A stretch of DNA of 7,931 nucleotides. It comes from JACMLD01 sp036500065 (GTDB lineage Bacteria > Bacteroidota > Bacteroidia > Chitinophagales > Chitinophagaceae). A program made the translations under genes and the position numbers. The notes below the pieces were generated by a model. That model had not been told where the DNA came from. It made no database searches and saw only the letters and a program-made list of their open reading frames with translations. This document shows positions 1-3,773 of this stretch, piece by piece. Position 1 is the stretch's first letter. Every line of letters starts with the position of its first letter. Location: NCBI GenBank assembly GCA_036500065.1, contig DASYCT010000112.1, forward strand, positions 1 to 7,931. The letters run 5' to 3'.

Positions 1-239
1 CTGAACCTGGCCAGGCAATGCCAGCCGTTGATCTTGGGCATGTTTATATCGAGGAAAATAATATCCGGCAGGGAACCGGCATCGTTCAGCAGGTCTTTCA
101 GCGCAGCGCCTCCCTCGTTAATATAGCGGAACAATACGGAAGGAGCAACCCGCTTCAGGGCTTCACCGAAAAGACTTGCTTCGTCGGCATCGTCGTCTAT
201 AAGCAAAATGCTGTTCATTCCGGGCACAATATTACTCAT
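1..239 (-). CDS. Response regulator receiver domain protein (partial, C-terminus outside window)
   Basis: Read on the minus strand from the ATG at 239-237, the frame stays open for 79 codons to the window edge. The protein starts MSNIVPGMNSILLIDDDADE, a hydrophobic first beta strand followed by the acidic triad D15-D16-D17 that binds magnesium in CheY-like receivers. The phospho-acceptor region follows at residues 57-73: LPDIIFLD with the likely phosphorylated D64, then INMPKINGW. This is the first half of a receiver domain; the conserved Thr/Ser and Lys switch residues lie beyond the edge. It should take a phosphoryl group from a sensor kinase, but no kinase is in the window. Whether it is a stand-alone receiver or has an output domain cannot be seen. 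A second ATG at 218-216 is an alternative start, and neither start has a clear ribosome binding site. It is transcribed away from the GH5 genes. Confidence 0.9.
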   Translation of the reverse strand, partial: MSNIVPGMNSILLIDDDADEASLFGEALKRVAPSVLFRYINEGGAALKDLLNDAGSLPDIIFLDINMPKINGWHCLARF

Positions 240-309
240 TTTGGAGATTTCACCATGTTAACGGCCCGTCATGACCAAAGACGGGACGTTTTACAAGGCC
301 TTTATGATT

Positions 310-321
310 GTTTGTACAAAC
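310..321. repeat. Perfect 12-bp palindrome GTTTGTACAAAC
   Basis: The sequence GTTTGTACAAAC equals its own reverse complement and sits 71 bases upstream of the response regulator start and about 120 bases upstream of the GH5 promoter block. A palindrome this size can be a binding site for a dimeric regulator, but a single short site could also be chance, and no second copy was seen in the window. Confidence 0.35.
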
Positions 322-442
322 TATCCGCCCGTTCGTCATCGGAAATACTAAACTATTTGTGAAGATCCACCAGATGAAGACCCTTGTTTAATCGTAAAAA
401 GCATAGTGCCGTTCGGTCCCGTTGCCCCGCCCATCTTCGGCA

Positions 443-515
443 ATAACATATCAATAAACTGCTAAAATAATATTAGTTCCCGGACGGCCAGGGAAGTAAT
501 TTTATGTGTCCCTTA
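443..515 (+). promoter_or_regulatory. Putative promoter/operator block of GH5 copy 1
   Basis: This block is repeated upstream of GH5 copy 2 at 1680-1753. Shared elements, in order, are ATAACAT, CTGnTAAAATAATAnTAG, an inverted repeat TCCC-N9-GGGA (478-494, extending to TTCCC/GGGAA at 477-495), a -7-like box TAATTTTA at 497-504 (compare Bacteroidota consensus TAnnTTTG), and TCCCTTA at 509-515. The spacing of the inverted repeat directly upstream of the -7 box would suit a regulator that contacts or excludes RNA polymerase. A clear -33 TTTG is not evident. If transcription starts just after the box, the mRNA leader is roughly 110 bases. Promoter function is inferred from conservation between the copies and the box. 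Confidence 0.5.
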
Positions 516-570
516 TAACCGCCTGCACGGCCAGCTCTATACACGAAATCAATACGCCTGTTCTTCCATC

Positions 571-615
571 CCAGGGCCCCGGCCCCGGCAGGTATTATAT
601 GTTCATTCAAAAAAA
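571..615 (+). promoter_or_regulatory. Conserved mRNA leader segment of GH5 copy 1
   Basis: The stretch starting CCAGGGCCCCGGCCCCGG at 571 and continuing GGCAGGTATTATATGT matches the leader of copy 2 at 1777-1808, and TTCATTCAAAAAAA at 602-615 recurs at 1856-1869 in copy 2. The first part can fold (CCAGGG with CCCCGG at 583-588, one mismatch, or alternative GGGC/GCCC pairings). The A-rich stretch just upstream of the ATG at 621 replaces a Shine-Dalgarno sequence, as is common in Bacteroidota, and supports this start codon. Confidence 0.4.
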
Positions 616-620
616 GATAC

Positions 621-1604
621 ATGAAAGACAAATCATATTATCGTGCCTTTATCTCCGCCGTATGCCTGTTATTGATCCTGCCCGCGCTGGTAGCCACCGG
701 CTGTAAAAAAAGCAGCGCAGGGGGCGATGCGCCACCGGTCGATACCACGCCGGTACAGCAAACTCCTGTTGTTGTGGCCAGCAGCAGTTTATTTGGCAAC
801 GGGGTCGACCTTCAACCCTCGTACTACAACAGCGGCAATCCCGAAATCGATTGGGCGCTGATGCAGCAGCAATCTAAAATAAAAACGTTGCGGATAGAAA
901 TAGAACCCAATTTTGTGACGCAGGCGAAAACATGGATTTCGCAGGCCCGCAGCAGCGGTTATGCCGTGATCGCCACCTACCACAAGGCAGCCGTTCTCGG
1001 CTCGGACAATGCATCCGATCTCAACGATGCGGCCAACTGGTGGGTCACCAATTACGCCACACTGGCGGCCTCGGGCTCATTTACCATCAACCTGATGAAC
1101 GAATGGGGCGATCATAATCTCACGGCCAACGCGTATGCCGCTGACTACAATGCGGCCATGGCCACGGTGCGCACGGTATATTCCGGTGCCATCATCATCG
1201 ACATACCGGGCTGGGGACAGGAAACAGCCATCGCTTCTGCTGCCGCCCAGGGGCTGAACGGGGGCACGAAAATCAGTGACACCAATTATATTCTCTCCGC
1301 ACATATCTATCCCGGTGCGTATAACCAGGCCAAAGGCCGTTATGTGAATACCTCCGACCTGGACGATCTCGCCAGTTCCGGCAGACCCTGCATAATCGGC
1401 GAGTTTGGCAATTCGGGCGGCTCGGGAGCCGACTGGTCGGGCATCGTGGACTATGCCCTGAACAAAAAATGGGCGGTGCTGGCCTGGTGCTGGAACGGCG
1501 ACGGGGGAACGATGAACATGGTGTCGCCCTCCTGGGCCACCAGCGGGACTGCCACGTCCTTTACACTCAGTTCTTACTTCAGCATCGTTTACGCTAAACT
1601 ATAA
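621..1604 (+). CDS. GH5-type endo-beta-glycanase lipoprotein, copy 1
   Basis: This is a 327-residue lipoprotein expected to be tethered to the outer membrane. Residues 1-27 form a lipoprotein signal peptide (charged MKDKSYYR, hydrophobic core, ATG-C with the lipidated cysteine C28 followed by KK). A Pro/Thr-rich linker spans about 30-55 and the catalytic TIM-barrel about 59-327. The residues typical of family 5 hydrolases are all present: R91, H121, N160-E161 (NEW, acid/base), H228 and Y230 (HIY), E261 (GEFG, nucleophile) and W289/W291 (AWCWNG). The NEW, DIPGWGQ, HIYPG, GEFG and AWxWNG motifs most resemble the endo-1,4-beta-mannanase branch of GH5 (GH5_8-like), but the substrate is not certain; a cellulase-like role is possible. 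There is no carbohydrate-binding module. It ends in AKL like its paralogue downstream. The start is fixed by the matching start and leader of copy 2. Confidence 0.88.
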   Translation: MKDKSYYRAFISAVCLLLILPALVATGCKKSSAGGDAPPVDTTPVQQTPVVVASSSLFGNGVDLQPSYYNSGNPEIDWALMQQQSKIKTLRIEIEPNFVTQAKTWISQARSSGYAVIATYHKAAVLGSDNASDLNDAANWWVTNYATLAASGSFTINLMNEWGDHNLTANAYAADYNAAMATVRTVYSGAIIIDIPGWGQETAIASAAAQGLNGGTKISDTNYILSAHIYPGAYNQAKGRYVNTSDLDDLASSGRPCIIGEFGNSGGSGADWSGIVDYALNKKWAVLAWCWNGDGGTMNMVSPSWATSGTATSFTLSSYFSIVYAKL

Positions 1605-1630
1605 CGAGACCCTAAAACGGTGGAATCAAT

Positions 1631-1661
1631 ATAAGGCCCGGGCGAACAACCCGGGCCTTAT
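1631..1661 (+). terminator. Intrinsic terminator of GH5 copy 1
   Basis: A perfect 12-bp stem, ATAAGGCCCGGG paired with CCCGGGCCTTAT, encloses the 7-base loop CGAACAA, 26 bases after the stop codon. The T-tract is short (TTATT), but the GC-rich core and position make termination likely. It implies that the second GH5 copy has its own promoter. The stem is symmetric, so it could also act on the other strand. Confidence 0.85.
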
Positions 1662-1679
1662 TCTGCCCGCGAATCGGTC

Positions 1680-1753
1680 ATAACATGGTAACAATCTGTT
1701 AAAATAATACTAGTATCCCGCACCGTTTGGGAAGTACATTTATACATCCCTTA
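1680..1753 (+). promoter_or_regulatory. Putative promoter/operator block of GH5 copy 2
   Basis: This is the second copy of the block described at 443-515. It has ATAACAT (1680-1686), CTGTTAAAATAATACTAG, the inverted repeat TCCC-N9-GGGA at 1716-1732 with the same 9-base spacer length but different spacer sequence, a -7-like box TACATTTA at 1735-1742 and TCCCTTA at 1747-1753. Conservation of arms and spacing while the spacer diverged suggests the arms are what matters. It follows the terminator of copy 1, so copy 2 is probably an independent transcription unit with a leader of about 130 bases. Confidence 0.55.
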
Positions 1754-1776
1754 GCAAATAGAAATTTCTCTCCGTA

Positions 1777-1816
1777 CCGGGGCTTAGACCCTGGCAGGAA
1801 TTAGTATGTCCCTGCC
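1777..1816 (+). promoter_or_regulatory. mRNA leader of GH5 copy 2 with two overlapping hairpins
   Basis: CCGGGG (1777-1782) can pair with CCCTGG (1789-1794), one G-U pair included, around loop CTTAGA. GGCAGG (1793-1798) can pair perfectly with CCTGCC (1811-1816). The two stems share bases 1793-1794, so full pairing of one weakens the other. The first hairpin and the following GGCAGG are conserved in copy 1, but the CCTGCC partner is not, so a switching role is speculative. Confidence 0.3.
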
Positions 1817-1876
1817 CGTTTCTCATTGCCATATTGTTCATTTAACGATTGCTTATTCATTCAAAAAAATAAACAC

Positions 1877-2848
1877 ATGAAAAACAAACGATCAAACAGC
1901 GGCTTCGCGCCGGCTGCCTGCTTGTTATTGGCCTTCTGCGCCGGACTTTCTACCGGGTGTAAAAAAGATGCGGTCGCCGTCAATGCACCGGCAACCAACC
2001 CGCCCCTTGTAAAAACGGTGCTCTCCACCAATGGCCTCGGCAACGGGGTAAACCTCCAGCCTTCGTATTACAATAACGGCAACCCCAATTTCGGCTGGTC
2101 ACTCATGAAACAACAAACGAAAATCAAAACGGTGCGCATTGAAATTGAGCCCACCAGTGTATCGCAGGCCAAAAGCTGGATTTCGCAGGCGCGCAGCAAT
2201 GGCTATGCCGTCATCGCCACCTATCACAAGGCATCGGTGCTTGGATCGGACAATGTAGCCGACCTCAACGCCGCCGCCAGTTGGTGGGTGACCAACTACG
2301 CCACGCTGGCCGCCTCGGGTTCGTTCACCATCAACCTGATGAACGAATGGGGTGATCATAACCTGAGCGCTAACGCCTATGCCAGCGCGTACAATACGGC
2401 GATGGCCACGGTGCGCAGGGTGTACTCCGGTACGATCATCATCGACATACCGGGCTGGGGCCAGGAAACGGCCATTGCCGCCGCCGCCGCCAAAGGATAC
2501 AACGGGGGCACGAAAATCAGCGACGGCAATTATATTCTTTCCGCGCACATTTATCCCGGTTCTTACAACCAGGCAAAAGGCCGCTATGTGAATACTTCCG
2601 ACCTGGACGATCTCGCCAGCTCGGGCAGACCCTGCATGTTGGGTGAGTTCGGCAATTCGGGGGGATCAGGGGCCGACTGGTCGGGCATTGTGAGCTATGC
2701 TACCAGCAAGGGATGGACCGTATTGGCCTGGTCCTGGAACGGTGACGGCGGCAGCATGAACATGGTCTCGCCCTCCTGGGCAAGCAATGGGGGCGCCACA
2801 TCCTTTTCACTCAGCTCTTACTTTAGTGTCGCTTATGCGAAGCTGTAG
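1877..2848 (+). CDS. GH5-type endo-beta-glycanase lipoprotein, copy 2
   Basis: A 323-residue paralogue of the upstream gene. The start is set at MKNKRSNSG (ATG at 1877), not at the in-frame ATG at 1826, because it aligns with the start of copy 1, sits behind the same TTCATTCAAAAAAA leader, and opens a proper signal peptide ending STG-C28 followed by KK. The family 5 catalytic set is complete: R87, H117, N156-E157, H224, Y226, E257, W285/W287. Differences from copy 1 concentrate in the linker and the first barrel strands (residues about 69-97); the loops carrying catalytic residues are nearly identical. Copy 1 has Cys in AWCWNG where this one has Ser. Likely a surface-attached mannanase- or cellulase-like enzyme with overlapping specificity. 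It lacks a strong terminator, and nothing downstream on the same strand belongs to it. Confidence 0.88.
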   Translation: MKNKRSNSGFAPAACLLLAFCAGLSTGCKKDAVAVNAPATNPPLVKTVLSTNGLGNGVNLQPSYYNNGNPNFGWSLMKQQTKIKTVRIEIEPTSVSQAKSWISQARSNGYAVIATYHKASVLGSDNVADLNAAASWWVTNYATLAASGSFTINLMNEWGDHNLSANAYASAYNTAMATVRRVYSGTIIIDIPGWGQETAIAAAAAKGYNGGTKISDGNYILSAHIYPGSYNQAKGRYVNTSDLDDLASSGRPCMLGEFGNSGGSGADWSGIVSYATSKGWTVLAWSWNGDGGSMNMVSPSWASNGGATSFSLSSYFSVAYAKL

Positions 2849-2875
2849 GTAACTCTAAGACGACAAAAATATTCC

Positions 2876-2896
2876 ACGCCCCGCGTTTCATTTTTT
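2876..2896 (+). terminator. Weak terminator candidate of GH5 copy 2
   Basis: ACGC-CCC-GCGT (2876-2886) forms a 4-bp stem with a 3-base loop, followed by TTCATTTTTT. It is 27 bases past the stop codon. The stem is short for an intrinsic terminator, and the call rests mainly on position and the T-tract. Confidence 0.35.
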
Positions 2897-2982
2897 CACA
2901 CTACCGTTGATAAATGACGTACTGACAAAACAGGTATCAGGAGGTGGGTGGATAGTAGCCTAAGTCGTATGTACATGGTATC

Positions 2983-3028
2983 TAGTTCGTGTCTAGTTCG
3001 TCCAACGAGACGAACTAGGCACAAACTA
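2983..3028. repeat. Strong 20-bp hairpin with internal 11-base tandem repeat
   Basis: The left arm 2983-3002 pairs with the right arm 3009-3028 around the 6-base loop CAACGA. Of 20 positions, 18 are Watson-Crick, one is G-T and one is C-A. The left arm itself is built of two near-identical 11-mers (TCTAGTTCGTG then TCTAGTTCGTC, starting at 2981), mirrored on the right. No T-tract follows on the plus strand, so it is not an ordinary intrinsic terminator. It may be a cruciform site, an RNA-processing hairpin or the core of a small mobile repeat. Confidence 0.75.
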
Positions 3029-3147
3029 TAGACGAAGTATACACGCTGTAGTACAGACAAAATGGCAGACTTGACGTAGTGGTGACCGGGAGGAAATTTT
3101 GATGTGTCCTCTAAATGTCCACCTTACAGGAACCGGTAAGAATTATG

Positions 3148-3221
3148 AAAAAAGCTCCTATCAAGGCCCGGTTCGACGCCGGCCTCGGGCGCCCGGGATG
3201 GGACGCCGTAGTAGTTGATAG
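3148..3221 (-). terminator. Branched intrinsic terminator of the minus-strand lipoprotein
   Basis: Read on the minus strand, the structure begins 12 bases after the stop codon. An outer 7-bp stem CTATCAA/TTGATAG (plus coordinates 3215-3221 and 3158-3164) encloses about 50 GC-rich bases that can form two inner hairpins: one at 3189-3208 (GGCG/CGCC with one internal mismatch) and one around CCGG-TTCGACG-CCGG at 3168-3182. After the outer stem comes GAGC and then six T (A6 at 3148-3153 on the plus strand). Position, stem and T-tract fit termination; the branching is unusual. Confidence 0.65.
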
Positions 3222-3233
3222 AAAGGAACCCAA

Positions 3234-3734
3234 TTATTTGGTGAGGTAAACTCTTTTGTAATAAGTGCCGCCATTGGCGCTGCTGCTGCTCCAGTCGAGC
3301 GTGGCGTTGTTCGCCGTAAGCGTTACTACTCTGCCGGTATCATATACCAGCAGGGTATTGATGACCAGCTTACTGCTGCCATACAATTTGTAGGCAGAAT
3401 TATAGGTTTGACCGTTTTCGGTCACGGTCACGGTGGTATCGGTCAGGAAATTAATGTAATCGGCCGAACCGCCCATATATATACCGGGAGTGGGATAATA
3501 TTTGATGCCCCCCTGGGTAAAATAAAAACTACCCACATTGGCTACGGAGTCCTCGACCAGCATCCACTTGCCCAACAGCAGGGATGACAAACCGGGAGCC
3601 TTGGCGATGGTGTCGGTCGGGGTTCCGGTCCCGCCCCCGGTGGCGGGATTGTCACTGCTCTTATTGCAGGCAAAAAACAAGCAGGAACCCATGAACAGGA
3701 GGGAGAGGAATACGGCGCTTTTTGTATGTTTCAT
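3234..3734 (-). CDS. Small secreted lipoprotein, probably lipocalin-like
   Basis: A 166-residue lipoprotein starting MKHTKSAVFL. The signal peptide is followed by a lipobox, most likely FFA-C23 with NKSSDN after it; C18 in MGSC is a less likely acceptor. A Gly/Thr/Pro-rich linker covers about 29-45. The remainder is beta-strand-rich, beginning SSLLLGKWMLVEDSV (residues 50-64). An 'L-x-GKW-x-L' opening followed by alternating short strands is common in lipocalin-like lipoproteins of Bacteroidota, hence the suggestion. I cannot name a ligand or function. The start is the ATG at 3734; an in-frame TTG nine bases upstream overlaps the -7 box and is unlikely. The gene is divergent from the helicase, with a promoter box ending six bases before the ATG, so its mRNA is probably almost leaderless. 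Confidence 0.8.
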   Translation of the reverse strand: MKHTKSAVFLSLLFMGSCLFFACNKSSDNPATGGGTGTPTDTIAKAPGLSSLLLGKWMLVEDSVANVGSFYFTQGGIKYYPTPGIYMGGSADYINFLTDTTVTVTENGQTYNSAYKLYGSSKLVINTLLVYDTGRVVTLTANNATLDWSSSSANGGTYYKRVYLTK

Positions 3735-3740
3735 AGCTGG

Positions 3741-3768
3741 CAAAGGTATTTAAAACCTGTTACCTTTG
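3741..3768. promoter_or_regulatory. Divergent promoter pair formed by an inverted repeat
   Basis: CAAAGGTA at 3741-3748 and TACCTTTG at 3761-3768 are perfect inverted copies 12 bases apart. On each strand TACCTTTG matches the Bacteroidota -7 consensus TAnnTTTG. It lies 5 bases before the helicase ATG (3774) and 6 bases before the lipoprotein ATG (3734). Transcription starting a few bases past each box would give nearly leaderless mRNAs for both genes. The boxes face outward, and each -33 region would lie over or beyond the opposite box, so the two promoters probably compete for polymerase. No clear -33 TTTG is visible for either. Confidence 0.65.
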
Positions 3769-3773
3769 TGACA

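Larger units (their letters stand above)
240..620. other. Intergenic region between divergent response regulator and GH5 copy 1
   Basis: No credible gene lies in these 381 bases. The right half (443-615) holds the promoter block and leader shared with GH5 copy 2. The left half (240-442) should hold the promoter of the response regulator, but I found no exact TAnnTTTG box there on the minus strand. Two small symmetric elements are present: an imperfectly looped hairpin CCCGTC/GACGGG at 265-285, which would lie in the 5' leader of the response regulator mRNA, and a perfect 12-bp palindrome at 310-321. Confidence 0.6.
443..2848 (+). repeat. Tandem duplication: two copies of (promoter block + leader + GH5 lipoprotein gene)
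   Basis: Unit 1 runs from about 443 to 1604 and unit 2 from about 1680 to 2848, in direct orientation. The conserved portion includes the coding regions, which align without gaps over the last 269 residues; my hand count gives 45 differences, about 83% identity. It also includes a block of about 73 bases well upstream of each start and a leader ending in TTCATTCAAAAAAA just before each ATG. The terminator after unit 1 is not repeated after unit 2. The substitutions are scattered and partly radical near the N-terminus, so the duplication is old rather than an assembly artefact. Confidence 0.9.
2849..3233. other. Gene-free convergent intergenic region with several inverted repeats
   Basis: This 385-base region lies between the 3' ends of GH5 copy 2 and the minus-strand lipoprotein. 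I see no credible gene in it. From left to right it holds a weak terminator-like hairpin (2876-2896), a strong 20-bp hairpin (2983-3028) inside a longer, degenerate inverted repeat (about 2896-3085), a stretch resembling the GH5 promoter block (3087-3110), and a branched terminator for the minus-strand gene (3148-3221). Confidence 0.6.

Noticed and set aside
265..285. Intrinsic terminator CCCGTC/GACGGG followed by ACGTTTT on the plus strand
   Set aside because: No plus-strand gene ends upstream of it, and the T-tract is short and offset. At most it is a hairpin in the response regulator leader.
18..362. A 114-codon plus-strand open frame
   Set aside because: It is antisense to the response regulator, whose minus-strand translation gives a clear receiver domain. 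The plus-strand translation shows no recognisable feature.
1826..1876. N-terminal extension of GH5 copy 2 from the upstream ATG
   Set aside because: The added 17 residues would precede the signal peptide and include the conserved non-coding leader. The start at 1877 matches that of copy 1.
2981..3028. Start of a CRISPR-like array or tandem repeat array
   Set aside because: There are only two 11-base repeats per arm with no spacers and no cas genes; the arrangement is a hairpin.
3165..3184. tRNA-like T-arm (TTCGACG loop in a GC stem, plus strand)
   Set aside because: There is no acceptor stem, anticodon arm or D-arm at the right distances, and the loop ends in G rather than a pyrimidine. It fits as an inner hairpin of the terminator.
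3145..3249. A 34-codon plus-strand open frame starting MKKAPIKARF behind the orphan promoter-like block
   Set aside because: It lies over the minus-strand terminator: its Lys-Lys codons are the T6 tract, and its body is the GC-rich stem region. It also runs into the 3' end of the lipoprotein gene. Structure explains the sequence better than coding.
3726..3773. N-terminal extension of the helicase from the ATG at 3726
   Set aside because: It would span the promoter boxes at 3741-3768 and overlap the start of the divergent lipoprotein gene. The ATG at 3774 is directly behind the -7 box.
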